Made by a program: the position numbers and the translations under genes
NCBI GenBank assembly: GCA_018398765.1
Contig: JAHBMJ010005923.1
Location: 1-64,000 of the forward strand
DNA length: 64,000 nucleotides
DNA from: Chromera velia
Taxonomy: Eukaryota > Sar > Chromeraceae
Reading direction: 5' to 3'
The notes under the pieces: model-generated
Databases searched by the model: none
What the model saw: only the letters and a program-made list of their open reading frames with translations
Told to the model about the DNA's origin: nothing
Part shown: piece by piece, positions 33,335-44,510 of the stretch
Layout: every line of letters begins with the position of its first letter
Position numbering within the stretch: the stretch's first letter is position 1

Positions 33335-34484
33335 CGAATCTCAGGCTAGCAATGAATCATGAATGAAAGCTAATTAATTAAAGCTATAAATTTGAATGAG
33401 AACTGAAATAAATACTAGAATTAAAAAAAAATTAAAAATAATAATTTAAAATATGTATGTGACATAAAACTATGTGTATGTGATGATTAAAAATTGATAG
33501 GTTTTTAAAAATTAAGTAAAATACACCGTATACTTTGTATGAATGCAAAGGGATGAATAGAATAGAATAAAATATTATAGAAAAGAGGAGGCACGAACCA
33601 CAACCTAGACCACAACGGAAGGGAAACACACATGACACGTCGAGTCGCTCTCTCTTTTTTTTTTCAGCTCTATGTACAGGTGTATGCCTGATATATTTCT
33701 AGTAGTTCGTATGAATGTTTACGCAATTTTGAGAGAACTTGAAAACAAAATACAGTAAATAAAAGAGGGACGCTTGTGTTTTTAAATTTCCTAGCATTAA
33801 TTGATATACTGGCTACGATTTTCCTAGCTTACAAAAACATTTTTCTATGAACATGCAGTTTAAATTACATTCAAGTTCGGGTAATTGTTTCACTATATGT
33901 TTGGTACAATTAGGTAGGGTTCTAGGTACAGTATGGTATGGTCCAGGGTACGGTAAGGAAAAAATTTATTCAAAATGTTTGGGTATCACCCTTTGACTGT
34001 ATGACTATGACTTTGATGCGCCATCGCTATCCGTATCCAGTTGCAGATACTTCTAACGTTACTCAAGGGAATGTTTGCTTTCAATTACACCTTAACACAT
34101 TCCTTCCCCGTTCGGATACTCCTGTGTACATTATGAATTCAATACATTGTTTGGGCAGTTTTACCTTCTTTAAACTTTTAAATTGATCAAGAAGTCGCTG
34201 TGATCGAACCTTTTAACGCATTTGTAAAGAACCAAACACGTCCAAGCACGGAGTCGATTCGATCGATCGATCGCTGAACATTCAGTGGCACTGTGGCAGG
34301 GTTCTAAGCACTGCCAGGGTTCCGACTGGCACCCATCGACAAACACCCGGGGCCATATAATGCATCTTTCTTTTTTTCTTTTTGTTGAACTCTACACTGA
34401 CTCTAGCACTGACTGCAGTGCGTGCGTCGCCGTGGGCCCCGCCACCACACGGATCTTTCAGTGGACGACGAACGCCATACAATG

Positions 34485-34520
<36 letters not shown>

Positions 34521-35582
34521 ACGCATGCACGAATGAAGAGACACAGAGAGAGAAGGGGGAGACGGCAGGGCAGGAATCAGAAAAAGGCAAGGCCGAGCGA
34601 GAAGGGTATGCACAGCGGCTGTTACTCCCGCGTGTCATGCACGCCAAGAACCCCATACATACATGCAAGTCATTCATCTTAAAACTGCAGAGACTCACTT
34701 CCCTGACGACCTTCTCCCCTCTTCCCCGGGAGTTCACTCCCACAGATCGAGGACGAGCTTCGAAGTTCAGAAGCAAAAAGAGAAAGAAGAGAACGAGAAG
34801 GAAAGAAGAGGAAGAGTATGTATAATTCATGGCAAACAAACGACGAAATCATGGAGCCAAGACAGAAACATCGAAGATTAGCTTAAACAAAAGACATGAG
34901 TGCCCGATGGACGGACCGAGGTTTTTGAATTGAGATGGATCTGTTGACCGAGTTCCATTCAAACAAAACAAACTGACTGCATCAACCAACAGTTTCGTCA
35001 CCTGTTTTCCTTTGTATGTAAAAGTCTTTCGCATGATGCACTGGATCGATTCGCATCTCACATGTATTCACAGATTTGCCTCACTCATCCATTCACAGAT
35101 TTGCCTCACTCATCCATTCACAGATTTGCATCGCTAATCAATTCACAGATCGGATGCTATGTTGTGTGCAGTCGCAGAAAAATAGAGGTGTCGATTGATC
35201 ACAGAAGACAGAGAGATGAGCGGAGAGGAGGAGGAGATGCAGACTTTCTCTCGGCTTCTCTGGCTTTCAGTCCGAACAAACATCAGGAGATTCGCCGAAT
35301 CCCTGAAATCTCGAAAAATATTCACAAACAACAAAGGCAAGCGACAGCTAGGTCGACTAAAGAACAGACGCTCAATCATTCAATACCATATATTGCCCCC
35401 CTTTACTGTTCACGAATAGTGATTGTTACTTTCCCTGCATGTCTTGAACAAACAACTCCTCGACTCCCCCCCCTTCCCCACCCCAAGAGATGCACTTCAT
35501 CAAACCATGCAGAGCCCATGCAGTCCACCCAAACCAGGTCAAACAAGCTTCCCGTCTCTCCCCCTTCACCCCCCCCTGTTTC
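33335..35582. other. Intergenic region between convergent genes
   Basis: The first 850 bases are strongly AT-rich. A (CA)n run lies at 34486-34514. GC-richer sequence at 34280-34840 has ORFs on both strands without recognisable domains; none is called as a gene. The 3' ends of the kinesin and histidine kinase transcripts must lie here. Confidence 0.6.
35069..35150. repeat. 25-bp tandem repeat, about three copies
   Basis: The unit begins CACAGATTTGCCTCACTC. The third copy is diverged (GCATCGCTAATC), and a partial fourth starts at 35144. Confidence 0.85.
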
Positions 35583-38500
35583 TTAGTCTCCGGTCGCCTC
35601 AAGTTCTGTTTCTGATTCCTCCAGTTCTCTTAGCGTCTCTTTCAGCTGGGAGGGATTTAGAGGTTTGAAGATCACTCTGTGTGCTCCTGCTTTGAAGAAC
35701 ACTTCGCATGCCTCCGGCCCCGCATCCCCTGTATACCCAATGAAGAATGGACACCCCTCTTTCTCTCCATCTCCCCTCTGTGCCTGTTCTCTCTCTTTCT
35801 CGGCAGAGAAGTGCGCGACCATTTGTCGGATCGCCTCAGGCCCCTCCATCTGACACATGTTCTTGTCAGTGATCACGAAACGAAAGGAGGCTTTTTGATG
35901 AACAATCAGATCAACAGCGTCCTCCCCATCTTCAACTGTCTTCACTGTAAAACCCAATCTCTTGATCGCAGCGGAGCCCGCCATCAGACAGAAACGGTCA
36001 TCGTCTACGAGTAAAACGTCTGCGTCCATCCTGTCAGCAGTAGGAGGCTGCACAGGCTCTGGAGCACTCACGAAATCGCTTACAGACCTTCTGAAGCAAA
36101 TCTTGTCCCGCCCCCTTCTTTCCTTTCCTCCTTCTGCCTTTTGACATCCGCCTGCGACTGCAAATGAGACAGCGGAGGCTCTTCGGTCCGGTTTGCCGTC
36201 CGATGAATTTCCAACTTCTGCTGCTGAACCGGACTGCGAGGGTTTGAATTTCTGTTGTTTTGGCCGTGTATGGCTGTATGGGGTGGAGTCTTCAATCGAA
36301 GACGCAGGCTCTGACGTGTCTTCTGAGAGTGTCCTTCCTCTTCTATGAGAGGAAGTGACTAGATGCGAGGAAGCCTCCTTGCCGGATTCTGCATGGCTGC
36401 AATCAGATCTGGATGCTCGTGGTGATGATGAGGCGTGTGCTTTCACTTTCACTTCAGTTGGTGCGGCAATGTTGAGGTTTCTCAGCACACGGGTGGGACT
36501 GCCCATCGGAGGGGGGGGAGCGGGGCAGAGAGGAACCAGAATTTCGAAAGAGAACGTGCTGCCCTGATCCCGTCCTGCACTCTCCACTTGCACACGCCCC
36601 CCCATGTGGGCCTCAACGAAGTTCTTACAGATACACAAACCCAACCCTGTGCCGCCCCCATTCTGCAACTCTCCTGCCCTGACTTGACCGTAAGGTCGGA
36701 ACAATTTTCCCTTGTCTTCCTCACTCAACCCAGGACCTGAGTCAATCACACTGACACGTAGAAGGGCATGCGGTAACTCATCACCTGCCTGAAGTGATTT
36801 GCTTGTATGTAACTCCCCCTCGCCTGCCTGTGAGATGAACTGACGTGCAGACTGCCATTGTTTCGATTCTTCGAAGTTTGACGGTGACTCCATCTCTGCA
36901 GAGGAGACACTTGCTGTCGGCAACAACTCAAATTTCAAGTGTACAGACCCACGTTTCGTGAACTTCTTCGCATTGCTCAAGAAATTCCCGACCACCTGGT
37001 CGAGGCGGGCGAAGTCCGCGACTGCTGCGGGTCGCTCTGTCATGACTGCTTGGATCTCAGGATCGATAGCGACTGACCATCCGAAGACCACAGACGGGGA
37101 TCTAGAGGGACATGAACCTGATTTAGATCTGGAAGGAGATCTAGAAGGGGTGTTGGAGGAGGCACCGGATCGGACGGATGACACGGAGGTGAGGGACCAG
37201 TGTGAGTCTCCTCGACGGACGAGCCCTCCAGGGGAGTCTGCTGTGAGGTCTTTTTCGGTGCGGGAAAAGATCAGGGCGGATTGAGACCCTAGAGTCTGGG
37301 CCCACTCTTCTATCACTCTTGGGATAAATTCGTACTCAAACCCACCCTTTGTGATCTTCTCCAGCTGTAGCACGTCGTCGCATACACTCTTCATCTTGTC
37401 GACCTGCGTCTTCATGCAGGTTGCTAGCTCGCGAAGCCGCGCACATTCCTCCTTCGTTTTCTTTTGCAGGAAGTCGACGCCCCCCCCCTTGCTTGCTGCA
37501 AGACTAGCGTGAGCCAGGTCTCGGAGGGATTCAACGAATTCGAAAATCAACAAAGAGGTCCCGGAAAGCGGATTTCGCATCTCGTGCATGATGTAACTGA
37601 GGAAACCCTGTCGTGCGCTCTCGGCATGCGCGCGAAGGTTTCCCTCCATCTCCACAGCTGCAAGTGTTCTGATGGGCAGCTGTCGGATGCCTGCTCCGAG
37701 AAGCAACGGCAGCCAGCCTGTGACCGCTAGGAATGCCATGAACTCCTGCACCTCCTGAGAGTCCCTGAGTCCCCCTCTCTGGCAGAATCCGTTGAAGACC
37801 CACAAGGCAGAGTCCACAATATTCAGGATCCAGAAGTCGCGGTCGGAGATGTGCAGGACAACCAGAAACATCTTTGTGAGCATTGCTGCAGACAGATGAA
37901 AAAGAAGAGGAGAGGAGAGGTCAGAATAAATTGAGAAAAGGAAAAGGGAAGGGCGACATCAAGGATCTCGTGCAGAGAGAAGGACGGATTTCAAAAGAGA
38001 AACGGAGGCATACAGACAGGCAAGCAGGCAGGCAGGCAGGCACACAGGCTGCATCTTCCACTTTTCTCTCCCCTGTCTTCTCTTTGACGGGCAGAGAAAG
38101 AGAGGCACAGGGAAGAATATCCCAATAAACAAACACGGAATGTAGTACAGATACAGAAGTCAATCCTGAAACAGACAGTTGCCTGAGAAAGAGAAGCAGT
38201 AGGCAATGCATCTGAGGGTTGAAGCACAAAACAGACGAGGGAAATCCACGCTGTGGGCTGTGCAAGTCACTCACCCACCCAACCACGCATTGAGCCACAC
38301 GCCTATGTTCCTTGGAATCTCGTGTCTGACCTGTGTGCCCGTGTCCGCTGATGAAGCAGACCATCGGTGTCTTCCACACGCAGATAGAGGCCCTGAGAAG
38401 GACAATCCACGCCAGGAGACCTGCCACAGCCATCTTCTCCCTCACGACTGCTGGCACGTCATTCTTGAAGAACAAGTGGGGAGATACGGACAAGCACATA

Positions 38501-38840
38501 AGGGCCAATCCGAGTACGGAGAGAAACCATTCGGGAAGATCCGCAAGACCCGCAACCGTCATGATCGTCTCGCACATTGCAAACACGCCAGCTCCGACAA
38601 TCACAGCAGGGGCCAAGTGCTGCAGCTGCAGAGATGACGACATACCAGTTCATGTGTATGGCTTGCAAGCGAAGCCAGAAACATGTATATATATATATAT
38701 ATATATATACATGCGTTGTTTTCAGTCATGCTTACTTGTCTCTCAAAACACTTCCTTCGAAACTCGTCGGAAAGCCCCCCTGGCATGTTTTCTTGGCTCT
38801 TCTCTGTGGAAGAAGGCTGCTTTGATACTTGACCGAACAT
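35583..38840 (-). CDS. Membrane-bound hybrid histidine kinase
   Basis: Three exons keep frame: 38840-38736, 38625-38331 and 37885-35583, giving about 900 residues with a start at the ATG at 38840. A start further upstream is possible. The N-terminus has about five hydrophobic segments with no large sensor domain between them. Counting from the Met at 37883, the phosphoacceptor His is residue 100 (FLSYIMHEMRNPLSG). The ATPase domain has an N box (GNFLSNAKKFTKRG, about 299-312), a G1 box (DSGPGL, about 381) and GGGTGLGL (about 409). A Ser-rich linker leads to a receiver domain (about 622-755) with acidic DDD at 627-629, phosphoacceptor Asp 673 (ITDKNM) and Lys 740 (FKPL). All key residues for autophosphorylation and phosphorelay are present. 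The downstream phosphotransfer partner is not in the window. Confidence 0.93.
38687..38709. repeat. (AT)n microsatellite in the first kinase intron
   Basis: An AT run within the intron 38626-38735. Confidence 0.85.
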
Positions 38841-39284
38841 CTTCTGAAGGGAAGAGTTGATGGTGAGTTGTGATGTAAGTTTAACGAAGCGGTCGTACTG
38901 TTGCACTCATTCGAGAAAATGCACACGAAGACCTCGGTATCGCACCGTCTACGTATGATTTGAGGAAGAAGGCAGTACGAGTGAAGATAGACCATCACAA
39001 AGCCGCATAATGTGCCCACTTTTGGACACTTGTTTGCTTCATGCCTTCCTTTCTCCTTCTTGCTTGAGTGTCTCCTTCTTGCCTGCATATATGAAGGTCA
39101 GACAATTATTACGCGCGTAGCGGCGAGTTCCCCGGCGACCAACACGAAGCCGATTATGCATGTCGCTAGCCGATTATAGTTTTGGGTTTCAATCTTGCGT
39201 GCGTAAGGCTCCTGCATGCATATGGCTCGCGAGTCCTCTGACATTTTTTTCAGGTGCGATATCGAAACAAAAGAAAGAATTAAA

Positions 39285-39368
39285 GACGAGGGGACGGGAT
39301 TCGAACCCGCGTGTGCGAAGCACGAATCGACTAGCAATCGACCTCCTTAACCACTCGGACACCTCGTC
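39285..39368 (-). tRNA. tRNA-Ser (GCT anticodon)
   Basis: On the minus strand the acceptor arm GACGAGG pairs with CCTCGTC. The D arm contains GAGTGGTTAAGGAG, the anticodon loop is TTGCTAG (anticodon GCT, reading AGC and AGT), a long variable arm follows, and the T arm has GGTTCGAATCC. The gene is 84 bp with no intron; CCA is not encoded. The base after the acceptor is T, whereas serine tRNAs usually have G as discriminator. A short T run near 39269 could end transcription by RNA polymerase III. Confidence 0.93.
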
Positions 39369-41518
39369 TGTACATTGTTCGGTTTCCTCAACGTCTTCTT
39401 TAGCTTGCATCGTGGCTCCGCAAGGCGACCTCTCGCAGAATCTTTGGTCCTTAATTGTTCCGACACTTCACTCAAGTGTCAAGATGACGGGAAGGGAATG
39501 GCAAGTATGGGCGCCGAAAACACTCCCAGCATGAGTATAAGCTTCATCAGGCTTCAAAGTTTCAGCATCATCACTCTGAAAACAGGAGACAGAAGGATTT
39601 GATCGAACTGTGTGCACGCGAGGTGACAGTACAAGGAGTCACCATGGTGGAGACGGAGACGGAAAAGAAGTTGGAGACAGTTGCCTTGACAGAAGAGAAG
39701 GAAGAGTTCATAGAGAAACTTCGGAATGAGGTGATTCCGGAAGAGAAGCTTCAGGGTGAGTGGATCCCTGAAATAGCGTTGACTGGGGACGAATTGGCCA
39801 GCATCCGCAAGTAGGCTGTGAAGATCGTGCGGATTCGTCAGAACCTCGAGAGGATGGGTCGAGACTCAATGGACGTGGAAAGGGAGCGGGGGACTGCGGG
39901 AGAGAACGGAGTGGCTTTAGACGAATCTGGCGAGAAACTTGCTCAGCGCATCATCTCTTTGGTTTCCGATAAGATCAATGAGTGTGCTTCGCAGTTGTCA
40001 GATGGACATCCATTTTTTGAGCTTCTACGGCTCTCGTCTGATAGGTTAAATCGTTATTTGAGGGAATGGATGCGAGCTTTCATGACGTTCTTCAACTCAA
40101 GGCTTGTGCCTTTAAAAGTGGACTTTTGCCCTCAAGTCGGACTTTTATCTTAACTCATTCAAAAAAGCCTAAATTCTAGCCTAAATTTGAAATCTTCCAC
40201 CTAATGAATGAATGAATGAATGAATGAATACCACATAATTGAGAATGAAAGAGATGATCATACATTATTTATTCATCAACTAATTATTTACAAAAAAATA
40301 TAATATGACTTTATCAATGATATATAATGTGGCACATTTTATAGAAACTAATATACTGTCATACAATCTTAAATTCCTTTGAAATCTAGTTTATCTGAAC
40401 TGAGTGGTTTACGGTGGTTTAAAAGTTAATTATAATCAAACATTTTTTTAACAAAATATTTAATAGTCTATTAATTAGTAATAAAAACTAGAAAACTGTT
40501 TTATCAGATGATCCGACTCAGATCCGCGTTTTAAGTGCTGAATAAATTAAATTTTTAAATTATTTTTTATAAATACATGTCACTGAATTTTTTAAAAAGA
40601 AGCCGGCCTGGGATCTAACTTCAAAACAGCTTGCGTACACCTAGCTCTATAGCGCGCGCGCGTCGAACCCAGCAGCTGACACAAGTGTTTCAAAGTTAAA
40701 TGTTTCGGCACAGTTTAGCTGTCATTTACATGCATGTGCATGGAAACACGTGAACTTCAAGCAAAAATGATACCCCAGGCTGGAGGTTGCATCTAAAGCG
40801 AATCCCATTGGCACAGGTCGTTGCTTATCGATCTACAACTTTCAAATCAGGAAGGAATGCAGCTGCATACATACCATCACATAAGATTCATGCGGTTTAA
40901 ACAAATGGCATAGCGATTGGAAAGGAAAGCGTAATTCATATAACAACAGAGAGAAAAGAAAGATGCATGATTTCAGCGGAGGATTTCCTCCAGTGAGAAG
41001 TCAAAAAGAGAAGAAAGAGACAGAAAAAAGACTCCGAGAGAGAAGAAAAAAAGAAGTGGGGAGGAGAGCAAGTAAAAAGAGTTTGGCTAGGGAGCTTTGG
41101 GGATACAGAAAGAGGAGGGGACAGTCACTATAGAGAGGAGAAAAGCAAGTCCAAAGAGGAAGTTGCAGTTGAGAGTCTGCATGATGGGATTGAGAGAAGG
41201 AAAAACAGAGTAAACATATATAGGATTGAGACAATTTAAAGGAAAGATAAATGGAGAAAAATAAAAGAGAAAGCGAAGATGAAACAGGGAGGAAGGGGAA
41301 ATACTGGGAGGAGGCGGAAAGGGAGGTGCCGAGAGGACTTCGAGTCGATGTCAAAGCAGAGACGGAGGGACAGATAGAGAGAGATATAGGGAGAGAAGGG
41401 GAGGGAAGGAGGGGAGAAAGAAGTTAAACAGACAATGATATATACACATAACCAAACATGCTTGCGTCAGCTTGTGGACACCGGCGTACATCGACACAGA
41501 CACAGACACATACGGACA

Positions 41519-41617
41519 CGTACGGTTATGGATGCACACACATACACCTACACACACACACATACACACATACACACACATACACACATACATACACATA
41601 CACACACACACACACAT

Positions 41618-41654
<37 letters not shown>

Positions 41655-41655
41655 A
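41519..41655. repeat. (CA)n/(GA)n microsatellites
   Basis: Interrupted CACACATA repeats pass into a long GA run. The His/Thr and Arg/Glu ORFs here are translations of the repeat. Confidence 0.85.
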
Positions 41656-41737
41656 CGTGACAGAAAGAGTGAATGAAGAACTCATAGAAAAAGGTACGAA
41701 GAGAGAAAAGAGAGAGAGAGGGAGAGAGAGAGAGAGA

Positions 41738-41739
<2 letters not shown>

Positions 41740-41769
<30 letters not shown>
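41740..41769 (+). repeat. Homopolymer of 30 G residues
   Basis: An unbroken G tract after a GA repeat. It could form a G-quadruplex, and its exact length may be affected by sequencing error. Confidence 0.8.
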
Positions 41770-41770
<1 letters not shown>

Positions 41771-41949
41771 GAGGGAGGGAGAGGTAGACACAGATGTAGG
41801 TATGCTGAGGCTCGGACAAGAGAGGTTCCTTTCTAATAGTTCAGACCTCTACTTGGCAGCGGTAGAGAATATCACCACTACTGTCAAACAGGGTGGACTG
41901 CAATAAAAAGAAAGGAGAGCAGGGGTGTAAAAGCAGAGGAAAGTACGTG

Positions 41950-42215
41950 ATCTAGGTAAAAATGCAAGGAGATCTAAGGGGGGGGCATATTTTTACTGAC
42001 AACAGCCCCTTCTCGGTAAAAATGCAGAGGGCTGAGGGGGGGTGGCACATATAAAACAGCAGAAAAAAGGATAGAGAATAACTTCTTAACACACAACAGA
42101 CACAGAAAAATTTTAAAGTGGGAGTAGGGGGGGTGCATTTTTACTAAGCACTGCCAGGGGCCGTTGTCGGTAAAAATGCGCCCCCCCCCAGACCCATCTG
42201 CATTTTTACCCACGA
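41950..42215. repeat. GGTAAAAATGC motif cluster in both orientations
   Basis: At least six copies of GGTAAAAATGC or its complement GCATTTTTACC, each beside G-rich or C-rich tracts. The pattern recurs at 42576-42610 and 42750-42790. Confidence 0.7.
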
Positions 42216-42575
42216 CTGACTAAGATCAAGGAATTCAACCAAGACTCACTGAAGCAAGACTGACCATCGCTGGACTTCTGCTCGAGGCTTCTACGATTGT
42301 TCAAGTACTTAAAGCATAATTGAAGACGTACCTGCACGCAACATCATATGCAAGTATCTCTATGAGAATTAGATCGACCAAAGAGAGATCTAGAGAGAGA
42401 TCCCACATCATGGGTCTCCTGGACAGACTGAGGAGGTAAGGAACGGAACACAAAGTGCATGAGAAGTGAACACAGAAACTCTGGATGCCTGCCAAGTTAG
42501 CCTGTCTCTGTGATAATTTCAAAAATTCTACCAGGAAGGGGCTGATCTGGGTTAAAATATAGACACTGTCAGACC

Positions 42576-42905
42576 CATTTTTACCGAGATCGGCCCTTCC
42601 TTGGTAAAAATTTCGAAATCGTCACACAGACCATATAAGAAAACAGGCTTCCAACAATTAATAATTTGCTTCTTTGAAACCCCAAAGCTCGATTCTTGCT
42701 TCCTTAGATGACCCAGGGGACGCGCTGTCAGTCTATTACAGGTTTGTTCATTTTTACCGAGATCGGCCCTTCCTCGATAAAAATTTCGAAATCGTCACAC
42801 AGACCGTATAAGAAAACAGGCTTCCAGCAATTGATAACTTGCTTCTTTGGAACCCCAAAGCTCGATTCTTGCTTCCTTAGATGACCTAGAGGACGCTGTG
42901 TTGGC
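42576..42905. repeat. 173-bp tandem duplication
   Basis: Copies begin CATTTTTACCGAGATCGG at 42576 and 42749 and stay alike, with scattered substitutions, through GATTCTTGCTTCCTTAGATGA. Confidence 0.88.
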
Positions 42906-43265
42906 ATGTGTCGGCCTGTTATTTATGGGTTAAAATTATTCATATGTATGTATGATACAAAACCATTGTTATAATTCCTCTCATCAAGAGCTATCTTTCC
43001 CTATCAAATAGACTTGCCTGAGTTGATAGAGGCCTCCTAGCCCCTTTTCTCCCGGTGTTACTCAGGTCGGCTCCCCGCACGTACGTGGATAGCATTTCTA
43101 TGATCTCCTCGAGCCTGGTCCTTGAGCCCGTCAGTCCAAGCCTCAATTTCCGAACCAAAATGCTTCCTCACCCAAGAAGCTCTCCGGGAGTGCTCAGCAT
43201 GGAAACAAATCATTGAAATGACTCACATACTGTTGATGAAGTACTCTTTTTCCAGCAGCTGGGAC

Positions 43266-43268
<3 letters not shown>

Positions 43269-43303
<35 letters not shown>
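43269..43303. repeat. (AT)n microsatellite and adjacent hairpin
   Basis: An AT run of about 34 bases. Just after it, AAGCCGATTT and AAAATCGGCTT (43306-43353) can pair as a stem with a loop of about 28 bases. Confidence 0.8.
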
Positions 43304-43306
<3 letters not shown>

Positions 43307-44510
43307 CCGATTTCTCATTTGTTGAATTAATTTGCATGAGCAAAATCGGCTTTTCCGGCCGTCGAGGGCCCCAGCATGCCCCACCAGAGGTCATGCATGC
43401 AGTCGGGGCCAAAATCGCATGCACAGCGCCCTGCGGGCCGGGGGCCTGACAATGCATTAATGCGTGCCGCGCACGCGCCCTCCTCCCATGCAATGTGTGT
43501 GCAACTTGCCCGGCGCCATACACAATGTGATCCTTAGATATGTTTGGCGAATTGGCCTGTGGTTTTGTGCGTTTTCTTTAGACTTTCTTTAGTCTCACCG
43601 CTTCTGCAAGTGTCTGGTGTTTTCTTTCGATTTCCTTTGATTGTTTTTTTTTTTTTTATTGGTTGATCGATCGTAGTTTATAATTGCACATAACTGTGTT
43701 GGCTATAAGTAAGGGTAAATAAGCTTTAGTAAGGACAATTGTGAAATGACAAAAAAAAACTAAGAATTTTGGTACTTTTCAATTAGGTTTTAAATCAACC
43801 AAACGACTCAAACTCAGAGAAATTTAATTTGACCATCGTTTTTCTATATTAACATGCCGCAGGTTTTAACTCCGTGCATTTTTGTTTTGATTTTTTTTTA
43901 GACGTAAAAACTTTTTTGGATATTAAATCTCTTATAGTTTATTATAGTTTTGACCATTCAGGATCAGTTAAAATCTAGGTTAAGATACAAAAAAAACTTT
44001 TATAGTATGAATCATGTTTTTAAAAGTCCGACTTGAGGGCAAAAGTCCACTTTTAAAGGCACAAGCCTCTCATTCTTTGCTCTCTCAGCATTGCTATGCA
44101 CTGTATCTACAGAACGTTCAGACACCGAGTTGCGGTCTCTTGCTGGGGACCTCTTGCTTGTCAGGGGTCTGTTTTCCAGTGTTTTGTAGTTTTTCTGCTC
44201 GGAGCATTTTTGTTTAACGCCTCTGAACGGAGGGGTGAGAATGGGAGGAGTTGATTGGTATGAGGTACTACAGGATGTGATGCTATTACAGTGGCGTACC
44301 CACGTGTACATTGTGGGAGATGATGGGTTTCCTGGGTTGAGGGTGTTGGTCTTTCTTCTCAAATGGGGCCTTTGTCGGTTGCGTTGCATGATGTGGAAGT
44401 GTTCCACTTTTCGGTTGAAGGAAAAATTTTCCAAAACGGTCTCCAACACCAAAACGGTCTCCAAAACAACCTTATCCCGCAAGCATTTTGGGGCAGTAAA
44501 CAGTTGTTAA

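Larger units (their letters stand above)
40100..44068. mobile_element. 3.97-kb element with 48-bp perfect terminal inverted repeats
   Basis: Position 40100 starts AGGCTTGTGCC; the reverse complement of the same 48 bases ends at 44068, with no mismatch. CTCA occurs directly outside both ends (40096-40099 and 44069-44072), as expected of a 4-bp target duplication. The interior holds AT-rich ends, microsatellites, a 30-base G run and a 173-bp tandem duplication. No transposase-like ORF was found on either strand, so this looks like a non-autonomous cut-and-paste element. The superfamily is not recognised. Confidence 0.82.
39599..44510 (+). pseudogene. Broken reading frame split by a TIR element
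   Basis: One frame runs 39599-39811, meets TAG at 39812-39814, and continues 39818-40099. There a 3969-bp element starts. If the element and one CTCA copy are removed, the frame carries on at 44073 (FFNS then FFALSALLCTV) for 39 codons to a TAG and then stays open to 44510. Apart from these two stops the joined frame is open. The protein is Glu/Lys-rich at first and more hydrophobic later; I recognise no family. The opposite strand is also open over 44012-44482, so coding strand and function remain uncertain. Confidence 0.5.

Noticed and set aside
41351-41836. His/Thr-, Ser/Leu- and Arg/Glu-rich ORFs
   Set aside because: Pure translations of CA, GA and G repeats.
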